Positions 1 to 8,197 are shown, counted from the first letter of the stretch. The stretch is DNA of 17,269 nucleotides from Desulfobulbaceae bacterium (GCA_003517965.1 DOZO01000041.1:1-17269), one strand, 5' to 3'. Made by a program: numbers and translations. The notes: generated from the letters alone by a model not told the origin.

Positions 1-3000
1 GCCGCCGGGATCATTAACGCTGGTGCGGCAGGCGACGTCTTCCTGACCGCCACTGGCGGAGCGATCACCGACGGACTGGGCGAGATCACTGCCGACCAGG
101 TAACGGCTTCTGCTGCTGGCGCGATGACTCTTGACACGACAGCGGCGGAGATCCTGAGCGCGACGACGAGTGCAGCTGGTGCTATTATTATTACTGAGAC
201 CGACGGCATCATCCTGACCAACGTGGTTAGCAACGACGGTTTGATTAATGTTACGGCTGGTGGCGCGGTAACGGCTACCAACGTAGTCTCCACAAACAAT
301 TTGGATGCCAACGACATCACTATTCAGGGCACCAGTATAGCGGTGGGCAATATCAACTCCGGCGCGGCTGGCGATGTAACGTTGACCGCCACTACGGGTG
401 CGATTACCGACAATAATGTTGCGGTGCTGAACATCACTGCTGATAACCTGATCCTCGGGGCCGTGACGGGCATCTCCACGGCTGAACCTCTGGAACTGGT
501 GGTCAACAGTCTGACGGGCACGACGACGGGTGGGGCGATTAACCTGTCCAACACGCCGACAGGGACAGTAACCATCAATGGCTTGACGACCGGCAACGCC
601 TCCAATATCACTTACGCGCAAACTGGTCAGCACCTGACCATCGCCGAGGCGATCAGCTCCGCTGGTGGCGACATCCTGATCGATCCTCCGGTTGACATTG
701 CGATCAACGCTAATGTAACGACCACGGGTATCGGTACAATTATTATCCAGGGCAGCGGGGCGATCTCTACGGCAAATGGGGTGATCGTGAGCACCGATGC
801 TGGCCTGCTGACTATCGAAGGTTCCGCTGCCGGAAACGAGGCGGCCAGCCTGACGATGGCGGATAACTCCAGCATCTTGTCGACGACAGGCACAATTACC
901 CTGCGCGCTAACGCCATGACCCTTGATAACGTCGGCACCGGCGGCAATGTGCTGCTTGATTCCGACACGGGGGTTGGGGCGGTTATCACGCAATTGGCGG
1001 GTTTTCCGGGCAAGGTCGTCGCTAACAACCTGACGATCCAGCAGGACGATACGAACCTGGTGACCATTGCTACTGCAGTGACCAGTCTAAATGTGGTTGG
1101 TGGCAATACGGTAACGGTGGTTGAAGACAACGACATCGTGGTGAACAGCGTAGTAACGGCAGCAGCCGGCACCTTTAACCTGACGGCAACGGCAGGCGCA
1201 ATCACCAATGACGATGCAGGCGCGACCCCGGATATCGTGACGGGCATCGCTAACTTGAATGCAGTTGGTGGTATCGATGTGGATACCACGGTAACCAGCT
1301 TGACGGCAGCAACTACAGGTGTTGGCGGCAACATCCAGATTGATGAAACCAACGCCATCACGCTGACCAGCGTGACCACGACAGACGGCGCGATTACGGT
1401 GAATGCCGGCGGCACGATGACGGCAGCGATTGTTACTGCCGGTGGCGCTGGACGGAATGTGAGCTTGACTACCACGGTTGGCGACGTAAATGTGGGCGCG
1501 GTGACGGCAGCGGGCGATACCGCGACTATTATGGCGGCTGGCGCGATCCAGGGCGTGACGGATGACAACACGGCGGATGTGTTAGCTTCGATCATTGATC
1601 TGAATGCCGCGACCGGGATCGGTTCGACCACCACGTTGGATGTGACTGGTACGACAATCAGCGCTGATACTACCACGGGGGCAATTGACATCGACAGCCT
1701 GGCAACGGGCGCGGTGACGGTAACCAGCCTGACTACCGGCACGGGTAGTATTACTTTTGACCAGACCGGCAGTCAGACTCTGGGCGTTACCCTGGCGACG
1801 ACTACGGACGGGGCGATCGCGATCAGTAACGATGGCGGGAACCTGACGGCGAGTACGGTGACGGCGGGTGGTGCGAATGGTATTACGCTGACTACGACCA
1901 CCAGTGGCGACGTAAATGTGGGCGCGGTGACGGCAGCGGGCGATCTTGTAACGGTAACGGCGGCTGGCGCGATCCAGTCGGTGACGCCGAATGGGGTTGC
2001 AGATATTGTGGCGGCGACCATTGACCTGAACGCGGTCACGGGTATTGGCTCTGTGGGTGGGGCTTTGGATGTGACCGGTACGACAATCAGCGCTGATACG
2101 ACCAATGGCAATATTGATATTGATTCGCTGGCAACGGGCGCGGTGACGGTGACCAGCTTGACTACCGGCACGGGCGATATCAACTTTGATCAGACCGGAA
2201 GCCAAACTCTGGGCATTACCCTGGCAACGACCACTACCGGTGACATCACTATCACCAACGCAGGCGCGACCCTGACGGCGGCCACAGTAACCGCAGGCGG
2301 CGTGGACGGCGACGTGATCCTGACTACGACCGTAGCGGGTAATGTGCTGGTTGGTTCGGTTACCGGTCAGGGTGCGGGCGGTTCGGTTACGATCAATTCG
2401 TTTGGCGCGATTGAAGAGTCGGGTGGGTATGTCGGGGCTGATATTACGGCGGTGACCATTGATCTGAACGCGGTAACCGGCATTGGCGCATCGGCAACTC
2501 TGGAAATCACTGGTACGACAATCAGCGCTGATACCACCGACGGCAACATCGACATCGACAGCCTGGCAACGGTTGCGGTAACGGTGGCCAGTCTGAGCAC
2601 GGGTACCGGCAGTATAACCTTTGACCAAACCGGCGCTCAGACTCTGGAGGTGACTTCGGCTCAGACCACGCTGGGCGATATTACCATCACCAACGCAGGG
2701 GCATCCTTGCAGGCTGACTGGATTGAAGCGGGTGGTGATCCTGCTGATGGCTATGATATCACTCTGACCACTACCGGTAGCGGCAATATCATCACCGGCA
2801 TTCTTATCGCCAGTAATGACATCGTAAACATTACGGCAGCCGGGGCTATAACCGACGACAACGGTGATGGCGTGATTAATGTCTATGCGACCACGCTGAA
2901 TGCGTCTGCCGGTGGGGCCATTAACCTCGACACTAACGTGGCAGGCATTACCGCGACAACCAGTGTGGCTGGCGCCATTACTCTGCGCGAGTTTGATGCG

Positions 3001-6000
3001 GTGACCTTGACTAACGTGATCGCCTTTGACGGACCGATCACGGTAACGGCAGGCGGTGCAGTGACGGCGCTGAACGTAGTTTCCACGAACGATGCCGAAG
3101 CCAACGACATCAGCATTACAGGCACAAGCATTGCGGTTGGTACGGTTAATGCGGGCGCAACCGCCGGCGATGTTACCCTGACGGCTACTACGGGTGCTAT
3201 CACTGATAACAATGGCGCGACTAACAATGTGACGGCCCAGGTGGTGGACCTCAACGCGGCCACCGGTATCGGGGCAGCGGGTGATGCGCTGGAAATGGTG
3301 GTTCGGACACTGACTGCCGATACCACTGCCGGGGTTATTAACCTGGTGAATGTTCCAGGTGCTGGCAATAATGTTACCATCAACAGTATGACAACGGGCG
3401 GTCCGGTGGCTCCGAATCCGGCAAATACCGGTGCGGCTATTACCTACAAGCAGACCGGGGAGAATCTGACCATCGCTGGTGCGATTTCGAGTGGTGGTGG
3501 TAACATCTGGATTGATCCGCCGGTTGATATCGCGATCAACGCCAATGTGACGACCACTGGCAGCGGCACCATCCTGATTCAGGGCAGCGGGGCGATCTCT
3601 ACGGCCAATGGTGTGGTGGTGAGCACCGATACCGGCACTTTGACTATTGAAGGTGCAGCGTCTGGTGCTGAGGCAGTTAGCCTGACCATGGCGAACAACT
3701 CCAGCATCTTCTCGACCTCGGGCACGATTACCCTGCGGGCCAACACCATGACCCTTGATAACGTTGGCACCGGCGGTAATGTGCTGCTTGATTCCGATGC
3801 GGCGGCAGGTGATATTACTACCCTGTTCTCCGGCGTTGGCGCTGGCAAGATTAATGCCAATAATCTGACGATTTTGCAGGATGACGGTAGCGCGGTGAAT
3901 ATTGCGAGCAATATTGCCAGCCTTGATGTGACCGGAGGCAGTACGGTAACCCTGGTTGAGGACAACGATATTGTCGTCAATGCGGTGACTACGGTCGCAG
4001 GCGGCACTTTTAACCTGATCTCCTCAGGCGCAATCACCAACAACGACGCAGGCGCTACCCCGGATATTGTGACGGGTACTGCTAACCTGCAGGCGGTAGG
4101 CGGTATCGATGTGGATACCTCGGTGGCCACGTTGAGAGCTACTACCTCAGGGGTCGGCGGCAACATCCAGATCGATGAAACCGACGCGATCACGCTGTCC
4201 AATACGGCGGCCACGGTAGCTACCGTGAATGGCAACGTCGATATCGGGCCTGGGGTTACGACGGTTGACGGGGCTATTACCGTTAATGCCGGCGGCACGA
4301 TCACGGCACAACTGGTAACGGCAGGCGGCGTGGGCCGTGATCTGACCTTGAATGCCACTGGAGCAGGTGATGTGCTGGTGGGCGCGGTAACGGCAGCGGG
4401 CGATACCGCTACTATTACGGCGGCTGGCGCGATCCAGGGCGTGACTAACGACGACACGGCGGATGTGCTGGCTTCGATCATTGACCTGAATGCCGCGACC
4501 GGGATCGGTTCGACCACCACGTTGGATGTGACCGGTACAACGATCAGCGCTGATACAACCACGGGGGCCATCGACATTGACAGCCTGGCGACAGGCGCGG
4601 TGACGGTGACCAGCCTGACCACGGCTGCGGGTAACATTCAGTTTGACCAGACCGGCGGCCAGACCTTGGCTGTTACCAATGCGGATACCGATAATGGTGA
4701 CATTACCATTACCAACGTGGGCGCCACTCTGACCGTAACCTTGGCTGATGCCGGGGGCGCGGACGGGGATGTGATCCTGACCACGACCACCGCCGGCGAT
4801 GTGCTGGTTGGTTCGGTTACCGGTCAGGGAGCTACTGGTTCGGTGACGATCAATTCGGCTGGCGCAATTCAGGCTGCTGATGCTGACGGTACGGCTGATG
4901 TGGTGGCAGTGTTGATCGACCTGAACGCGGCCACTGGCATTGGCACAGGAATTAACGGTGCCCTGGATGTGACCGGCACGACGATAAGCGCTGACACGAC
5001 CACGGGCGCTATCGACATCGACAGTCTGGCGATAGCCGCAGTGACGGTGACCAGCCTGACCACGGCTGCTGGTGACATCCAGTTTGACCAGACTGGCAAC
5101 CAGACCCTGGCGGTTACCAACGCCGACACTAATAATGGCGACATTACCATTACCAACGTGGGCGCCACTCTGACCGTAACCTTGGCTGATGCCGGGGGCG
5201 CGGACGGGGATGTGATCCTGACCACGACCACCGCCGGCGATGTGTTGGTTGGTTCGGTTACCGGTCAGGGGGCTACTGGTTCGGTGACGATCAATTCGGT
5301 TGGCGCGATCCAGGCCGTTGATGCTGACGGTACGGCTGATGTGGTGGCGGTGTTGATTGATCTGAACGCGGCTACGGGCATCGGTACAGGCGTTAACGGA
5401 GCTCTGGATGTGACCGGTACGACGATCAGCGCTGATACAACTACTGGCGCAATCGACATTGACAGCCTGGCGATTGCCGCGGTGACGGTAACCAGTCTGA
5501 CTACGGCCTTGGGCGATATAACCTTTGATCAGACCGGCAGCCAGACCTTGGCAGTTACCAACGCCGATACCAACGATGGTAACATTACTATTACCAATGC
5601 TGGCGCCGATATGACGGTAACCCTGGCTGATGCCGGGGGGGCGGACGGCGATGTGATCCTGACCACCACAGGCGCTGGCAGCGATATCTTTGTTGACAGC
5701 ATCACCGGTCAGGGCGCAACCGGTTCGATCACCATTACCTCTGCGGCCTTGATTGAAGAGTTGATGCCTGGCGATGCTGGTATCGATCTCACTGCCACCA
5801 CCATAGCTTTGACGGCGGTGACCGGTATCGGCACCAATGCCGCGGCCCCGATTGAAATCGCGGCCACGACCATCACTGGTCTGACCGGCACTGGCGGAGT
5901 TAATCTGACCAACACCAGTTCAACTGCTACTACCATTCGTCTGGAGTCCACCACTTCCGGCAATATCACTTATACCCAACTGGGAACGGCAGGCGGCACC

Positions 6001-6777
6001 CTGACGGTTGAGCGGGCGGTGGCCGGCGCTGGCGACGTGACCATCAGCGTAGCGGCAACGGCAACCGACATGGTGCTGGGCGGGACAACCCTGGCAGGTG
6101 TGTTGCCAGGCACGGATGATATCAGCGGCCAGACCGTGATGTTGACGGCAGGTCATTCGATCCTTGACCGCAACGATGGCGCTACTCCGGTGACTAACAT
6201 CACCGCCTCGGTGGTGGCGATGCTTAGGGCTGAAACCGGGGTGATCGGTGAGCACGCGCTTAATGCAGAGTTTAATTCTGCAGTATGGGGTGGTCAGCTT
6301 ACCAACCCCATCGAGATCAACACCCCGCTGGTGACCGTGGCTTCGGCCAATACCAACGCCTTGATCTACGCTAACCTCTCCGGCACGGTGGGGCTTGACA
6401 CCATCCTGCTGGAAAGCCCATGGCCGTATGGCAACAATGCTCCGCAGGGCATGAGGATGCTCAACGGGCAGCTGCTCTATCCCATCCAGGTTCCGGTGGT
6501 TAACTCTCAGACCGAGGCCGATATTCAGGCCAACCTTGGTCTTACCCTGATCGGTGGCGACGGCGCCGAGGGAATCGGGGCTTACCCGCAGCCTGCTTCG
6601 GTTGTGGGCTCGTTGCTGGAAACCCTGTATTCAACCCAGGCTCCGGCGCGGCTCTACAACTCCCGCGATCCGCAGTCCATAATCTTTGAGCCGATCATTA
6701 CCGTGAGCGGCACCGGGATCGCCTTGCCGGCGAATGTGGACGAGGACGAGGCCGCAGCTCGCCGCCGGAGGAGGTAA
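1..6777 (+). CDS. Giant beta-strand-repeat adhesin / filamentous haemagglutinin-like exoprotein, C-terminal part (5' partial)
   Basis: The frame is open from base 1, so the true start is upstream; 2258 residues are visible. The protein is very rich in Thr, Ala, Gly, Asp, Val and Ile, has almost no Lys, and I see no Cys. It consists of short repeated strands such as GDVTLTATTGAITDNN, TGTTISADTT and DIDSLATGAVTVTSL, as expected of a long right-handed beta-helix or beta-strand stack on the cell surface. Two levels of repetition are visible: a macro-repeat at 2.80-2.89 kb offset, and modules of 143-147 residues within it. From about 5760 the repeats fade into a more ordinary C-terminal segment (ESPWPYGNNAPQG, then a predicted helical stretch) that ends DEDEAAARRRRR. 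No autotransporter barrel, LPXTG or hydrophobic PEP-CTERM-like helix is seen at the C-terminus, which would suit two-partner or type I secretion. That route is inference. Adhesin class is fairly sure; ligand and secretion route are unknown. Confidence 0.8.
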   Translation, partial: AAGIINAGAAGDVFLTATGGAITDGLGEITADQVTASAAGAMTLDTTAAEILSATTSAAGAIIITETDGIILTNVVSNDGLINVTAGGAVTATNVVSTNNLDANDITIQGTSIAVGNINSGAAGDVTLTATTGAITDNNVAVLNITADNLILGAVTGISTAEPLELVVNSLTGTTTGGAINLSNTPTGTVTINGLTTGNASNITYAQTGQHLTIAEAISSAGGDILIDPPVDIAINANVTTTGIGTIIIQGSGAISTANGVIVSTDAGLLTIEGSAAGNEAASLTMADNSSILSTTGTITLRANAMTLDNVGTGGNVLLDSDTGVGAVITQLAGFPGKVVANNLTIQQDDTNLVTIATAVTSLNVVGGNTVTVVEDNDIVVNSVVTAAAGTFNLTATAGAITNDDAGATPDIVTGIANLNAVGGIDVDTTVTSLTAATTGVGGNIQIDETNAITLTSVTTTDGAITVNAGGTMTAAIVTAGGAGRNVSLTTTVGDVNVGAVTAAGDTATIMAAGAIQGVTDDNTADVLASIIDLNAATGIGSTTTLDVTGTTISADTTTGAIDIDSLATGAVTVTSLTTGTGSITFDQTGSQTLGVTLATTTDGAIAISNDGGNLTASTVTAGGANGITLTTTTSGDVNVGAVTAAGDLVTVTAAGAIQSVTPNGVADIVAATIDLNAVTGIGSVGGALDVTGTTISADTTNGNIDIDSLATGAVTVTSLTTGTGDINFDQTGSQTLGITLATTTTGDITITNAGATLTAATVTAGGVDGDVILTTTVAGNVLVGSVTGQGAGGSVTINSFGAIEESGGYVGADITAVTIDLNAVTGIGASATLEITGTTISADTTDGNIDIDSLATVAVTVASLSTGTGSITFDQTGAQTLEVTSAQTTLGDITITNAGASLQADWIEAGGDPADGYDITLTTTGSGNIITGILIASNDIVNITAAGAITDDNGDGVINVYATTLNASAGGAINLDTNVAGITATTSVAGAITLREFDAVTLTNVIAFDGPITVTAGGAVTALNVVSTNDAEANDISITGTSIAVGTVNAGATAGDVTLTATTGAITDNNGATNNVTAQVVDLNAATGIGAAGDALEMVVRTLTADTTAGVINLVNVPGAGNNVTINSMTTGGPVAPNPANTGAAITYKQTGENLTIAGAISSGGGNIWIDPPVDIAINANVTTTGSGTILIQGSGAISTANGVVVSTDTGTLTIEGAASGAEAVSLTMANNSSIFSTSGTITLRANTMTLDNVGTGGNVLLDSDAAAGDITTLFSGVGAGKINANNLTILQDDGSAVNIASNIASLDVTGGSTVTLVEDNDIVVNAVTTVAGGTFNLISSGAITNNDAGATPDIVTGTANLQAVGGIDVDTSVATLRATTSGVGGNIQIDETDAITLSNTAATVATVNGNVDIGPGVTTVDGAITVNAGGTITAQLVTAGGVGRDLTLNATGAGDVLVGAVTAAGDTATITAAGAIQGVTNDDTADVLASIIDLNAATGIGSTTTLDVTGTTISADTTTGAIDIDSLATGAVTVTSLTTAAGNIQFDQTGGQTLAVTNADTDNGDITITNVGATLTVTLADAGGADGDVILTTTTAGDVLVGSVTGQGATGSVTINSAGAIQAADADGTADVVAVLIDLNAATGIGTGINGALDVTGTTISADTTTGAIDIDSLAIAAVTVTSLTTAAGDIQFDQTGNQTLAVTNADTNNGDITITNVGATLTVTLADAGGADGDVILTTTTAGDVLVGSVTGQGATGSVTINSVGAIQAVDADGTADVVAVLIDLNAATGIGTGVNGALDVTGTTISADTTTGAIDIDSLAIAAVTVTSLTTALGDITFDQTGSQTLAVTNADTNDGNITITNAGADMTVTLADAGGADGDVILTTTGAGSDIFVDSITGQGATGSITITSAALIEELMPGDAGIDLTATTIALTAVTGIGTNAAAPIEIAATTITGLTGTGGVNLTNTSSTATTIRLESTTSGNITYTQLGTAGGTLTVERAVAGAGDVTISVAATATDMVLGGTTLAGVLPGTDDISGQTVMLTAGHSILDRNDGATPVTNITASVVAMLRAETGVIGEHALNAEFNSAVWGGQLTNPIEINTPLVTVASANTNALIYANLSGTVGLDTILLESPWPYGNNAPQGMRMLNGQLLYPIQVPVVNSQTEADIQANLGLTLIGGDGAEGIGAYPQPASVVGSLLETLYSTQAPARLYNSRDPQSIIFEPIITVSGTGIALPANVDEDEAAARRRRR
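1483..2775 (+). repeat. First triple of ~145-residue modules inside the adhesin
   Basis: Three consecutive in-frame modules each carry the TGTTISADTT element, whose codons start near 1639, 2068 and 2503, giving spacings of 429 and 435 bases. All spacings are multiples of three, so the repeats keep the reading frame. Module edges are approximate; I anchored them on the recurring GDVNVGAVTAAGD-like strand. Confidence 0.75.
4369..5690 (+). repeat. Second triple of ~147-residue modules inside the adhesin
   Basis: The same module occurs three more times, with the TGTTISADTT element starting at 4525, 4966 and 5407 (two spacings of exactly 441 bases). The stretches from about 4711 and from about 5152 differ at only about three positions over roughly 150 bases. 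This pair therefore looks recently duplicated or homogenised, more so than the first triple. A partial further module follows to about 5850. Confidence 0.75.
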
Positions 6778-6780
6778 CCA

Positions 6781-6815
6781 GTAGGTCGGGTAGAGCAAAG
6801 CGAAACCCGACACAA
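6781..6815 (+). repeat. REP-like palindromic repeat, copy 1
   Basis: This element starts GTAGGTCGGGTAGAGC and ends in ACCCGACAC. It carries a short internal dyad (GTCGGGT ... ACCCGAC) and begins three bases after the adhesin stop codon. Its first 33 bases are the exact reverse complement of copy 2 (6903-6935), so the two can pair across the terminator between them. Extragenic location and paired inverted copies are typical of REP/BIME elements mobilised by REP-associated tyrosine transposases; no such transposase gene is in the window. Confidence 0.85.
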
Positions 6816-6843
6816 CCTTACCAAACCTGTAAACTGTACCCGA

Positions 6844-6883
6844 CCCCCGCCTTCCGGTTAATCCCCGGGGGGCGGGGGTTTTT
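6844..6883 (+). terminator. Rho-independent terminator after the adhesin gene
   Basis: An 8-bp GC-only stem, CCCCCGCC (6844-6851) with GGCGGGGG (6871-6878), is followed at once by TTTTT. It lies 67 bases after the adhesin stop and between the two arms of the first inverted REP-like pair. Confidence 0.85.
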
Positions 6884-6902
6884 GATGGTGCGCAGGTTGA
6901 AG

Positions 6903-6935
6903 GTGTCGGGTTTCGCTTTGCTCTACCCGACCTAC
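6903..6935 (-). repeat. REP-like palindromic repeat, copy 2
   Basis: This is an exact 33-base reverse complement of copy 1. Copies 1 and 2 with the 87 bases between them form a BIME-like unit that encloses the adhesin terminator. Confidence 0.85.
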
Positions 6936-6985
6936 AAACTACCTGACCAACAAACTATCCAAAGATAGCTGTGTTAGCGAATAGC

Positions 6986-6999
6986 CATATTTTTATATG
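6986..6999. promoter_or_regulatory. Candidate operator/promoter region of the brnT-type operon
   Basis: CATAT-TTTT-ATATG is a perfect inverted repeat 33 bases before the toxin start, in an AT-rich stretch. A weak -10-like TATGCT lies just downstream at 7016-7021. Ribbon-helix-helix antitoxins of this group usually repress their own promoter through such dyads, so this is a plausible operator. The assignment rests on position and symmetry only. Confidence 0.35.
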
Positions 7000-7032
7000 T
7001 AATTTTATAAGCCGTTATGCTAAACTGATTCC

Positions 7033-7322
7033 ATGAAAAAAATACGGTTTGAGTGGGATGCAAGCAAAGACGCGGCAAACCAGCACAAACATGGGATATC
7101 GTTTTCCCTGGCTCATATGCCTTCGCTGACCTGCGACGTGTCATCGCCGAAGACTTGGCCCACAGCGAAAATGAAAAACGTTATTTCTGTTTTGGTGAGG
7201 TCGAGGGTGGCATTCTCACGGTAAGATTTACCTGTCGTGGTAATGTGATTCGCATCTTTGGCGCCGGTTATTGGCGAAAGGGGAAGGCAATTTATGAGCG
7301 CGAAAATCAAGTACAGCGATGA
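7033..7322 (+). pseudogene. brnT: BrnT-family (DUF497) ribonuclease toxin, split by a -1 frameshift
   Basis: The N-terminal part (ATG at 7033, MKKIRFEWDASKDAANQHKH-GISF) is the classic BrnT start, in which F-W-D and the N..KHG motif precede the catalytic region. After about residue 27 (near 7111-7114) the BrnT pattern continues in another frame as YAFADLRR, then AHSENEKRYFCFGE, then GNVIRIFGAGYWRKGKAIYE, ending at TGA 7320-7322. One missing base near GCT/CAT at 7111-7114 would restore a protein of about 96 residues with normal BrnT spacing. As read, the first frame runs on to an unrelated tail ending at 7224. BrnT is an RNase toxin normally encoded first, with its antitoxin second, as here. 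The break could be inactivation, a sequencing error or, less likely, programmed frameshifting. There is no clear Shine-Dalgarno before 7033. Confidence 0.75.
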
Positions 7323-7524
7323 ACCGATTGAGGCCAGAGTAATACACGATTTTCTTCCACCACCAGAAGAACTTGCGTTCAGGGAGGAAGGGGTTAAGGT
7401 TACCATTGCTCTCAGCAAAAAGAGTGTCGAATTCTTCAAGACTGAGGCCGCCAAACATCATACCCAGTACCAACGAATGATCCGCCGGCTCGTTGATAGC
7501 TATGTGGAAGCCTGTAATAAATAG
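7294..7524 (+). CDS. BrnA/CopG-like ribbon-helix-helix antitoxin
   Basis: This 76-residue protein is the partner of the BrnT-type toxin. I chose the ATG at 7294 over the in-frame 7258 because AGGGGAAGG (7279-7287) sits six bases before it and the N-terminus then matches the usual family length. The first ~30 residues (YSDEPIEARVIHDFLPPPEEL) would wrap the toxin. Residues ~34-72 read as beta strand VKVTIAL, then two helices (SVEFFKTEAAK and QYQRMIRRLVDSYVEA), the ribbon-helix-helix DNA-binding fold. It overlaps the toxin frame by 29 bases, so it was translated within the same operon. If the toxin is dead, this is an orphan antitoxin that could still repress its promoter or cross-neutralise related toxins (inference). 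Confidence 0.75.
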   Translation: MSAKIKYSDEPIEARVIHDFLPPPEELAFREEGVKVTIALSKKSVEFFKTEAAKHHTQYQRMIRRLVDSYVEACNK

Positions 7525-7536
7525 TCTTGCCTGAGG

Positions 7537-7568
7537 TTGTCGGGTTTCGCTTTGCTTCACCCGACCTA
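7537..7568 (-). repeat. REP-like palindromic repeat, copy 3 (diverged)
   Basis: This is the same element in minus orientation, differing from copies 2 and 4 in the centre (GCTTCACCCGACC instead of GCTCTACCCGACC) and at its ends. It occupies the gap between the brnT-type pair and hicA and has no inverted partner nearby. Confidence 0.8.
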
Positions 7569-7610
7569 TCTTTTGGTGATAATTTTGTCGGCTTTTGCTA
7601 TGGTGTTTGC

Positions 7611-7793
7611 ATGAAGCGATCAGAATTGCTTAAACATCTCAAGAAGCATGGCGCTCTGTTTCTGCGTGAAGGAAGTCGTCATAGTATTTTCTTCCTGGCG
7701 CAGAGAAAAACTCAGATTCCGCGTCACACGGAAATTGTCGATGAGCTGGCCAGGAAGATTTGTAAGGACCTTGAAATACCATTTGTGAGGTAA
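7611..7793 (+). CDS. hicA: HicA-family mRNA interferase toxin
   Basis: This 60-residue protein begins MKRSELLKHLKKHGA and continues LREGSRHSIFFL, the HicA double-stranded-RNA-binding-like fold with the catalytic histidine in the G-x-x-H motif (H24 here). It ends with RHTEIVDELARKICKDLEIP, the conserved HicA C-terminal pattern. Start 7611 gives the standard family length; the longer in-frame opening from 7527 reads through repeat copy 3 and is not believable. No good Shine-Dalgarno precedes 7611, which may keep toxin translation low; GATAAT at 7578-7583 could be a -10 element. HicA cleaves mRNA and is neutralised by HicB, encoded four bases downstream. All key residues seem intact. Confidence 0.88.
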   Translation: MKRSELLKHLKKHGALFLREGSRHSIFFLAQRKTQIPRHTEIVDELARKICKDLEIPFVR

Positions 7794-7797
7794 TGTT

Positions 7798-8010
7798 ATG
7801 AAATATCGGGCAATAATTAAACAGGCAGATGGTTGGTGGATTGGCTGGCTGGTCGATCTTCCCGGTGTCAATGGTCAGGAGAAAACCCAGCAGAGATTGC
7901 TGGAGTCACTTCGTATCGGAGCAGCGGAGATGCTTGAGACAGAGGTCCCTTTTTCCGCGGGCTGCATGATGACTGTGGTAGATGTGCCTGATGAGTGTTT
8001 GTCTTTATAG
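7798..8010 (+). CDS. hicB: HicB-family antitoxin, short form without DNA-binding domain
   Basis: This 70-residue protein starts MKYRAIIKQADGWWIGWLVDLPGVNGQEKT and continues LLESLRIGAAEML, the RNase H-like HicB core: a strand, the W..W..DLPG motif and a helix with E-A-L-like spacing. It binds and neutralises HicA. GTGAGG (7785-7790) is a suitable Shine-Dalgarno, and the gap after hicA is four bases, so the pair is one transcript. Many HicB proteins carry a C-terminal helix-turn-helix or ribbon-helix-helix for autorepression; this one stops after the core, so repression by this protein alone is doubtful. Confidence 0.87.
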   Translation: MKYRAIIKQADGWWIGWLVDLPGVNGQEKTQQRLLESLRIGAAEMLETEVPFSAGCMMTVVDVPDECLSL

Positions 8011-8041
8011 GCGTAGATGATTTTCAGAGCAGGCGCCAGCA

Positions 8042-8197
8042 ATGAAAAACTACCATGACATTAAAGAAATTAAATTCCTTGGAGATGTTCTTGAGGCAAC
8101 GATTGATGGGGATGTAAAACGATTTAGATTTAAAGATGTATCCGATGCCATGCACCAACGGATTCGCCAGAGTGGCGAGTGGGTTTTGGATAATTGA
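8042..8197 (+). CDS. Small hypothetical protein (51 aa), possibly DUF2442-like
   Basis: The ORF starts MKNYHDIKEIKFLGDVLEAT, continues IDGDVKRFRFKDVSDAMHQR and ends GEWVLDN. The I-K-E-I-x-F-L then T-x-D-G-x-x-x-x-F pattern loosely resembles DUF2442 proteins, which are often found beside toxin-antitoxin genes, but the match is weak and the C-terminus does not fit well. It follows hicB by 31 bases with only a poor Shine-Dalgarno (GAGCAGG, further upstream than ideal). It ends before the second inverted REP-like pair, so it belongs to the same island. It may be a real accessory gene or the remnant of one. Confidence 0.5.
   Translation: MKNYHDIKEIKFLGDVLEATIDGDVKRFRFKDVSDAMHQRIRQSGEWVLDN

Larger units (their letters stand above)
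130..5760 (+). repeat. Macro-duplication of ~2.8-2.9 kb in the adhesin
   Basis: The order of motifs in about 130-2870 is repeated in about 2925-5760. Matched anchors are 133/2929 (offset 2796), the IDPPVDIAINANVTTTG element at about 682/3514 (offset 2832), and the first triple-module element at 1639/4525 (offset 2886). The offset grows along the unit, so the copies differ by several in-frame insertions, for example the extra NGNVDIGPGVTTVDG-type strand near 4230-4270. The first bases of the window resemble the inner part of such a unit, so more copies may lie upstream. Confidence 0.75.

Noticed and set aside
1480..5700. Regularly spaced repeats as a CRISPR array
   Set aside because: Units are about 430-440 bases, in frame, and translate into protein modules; there are no short direct repeats with unique spacers.
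627..5969. Several long minus-strand ORFs antisense to the adhesin (up to about 370 codons)
   Set aside because: They arise from the biased, repetitive composition of the sense gene, repeat in step with its modules, and have no credible start signals.
6631..6813. Minus-strand ORFs beginning MSGFALLYPTY (also at 8130-8345)
   Set aside because: Their common N-terminus is simply a translation of the REP-like repeat and the rest is unrelated between the two.
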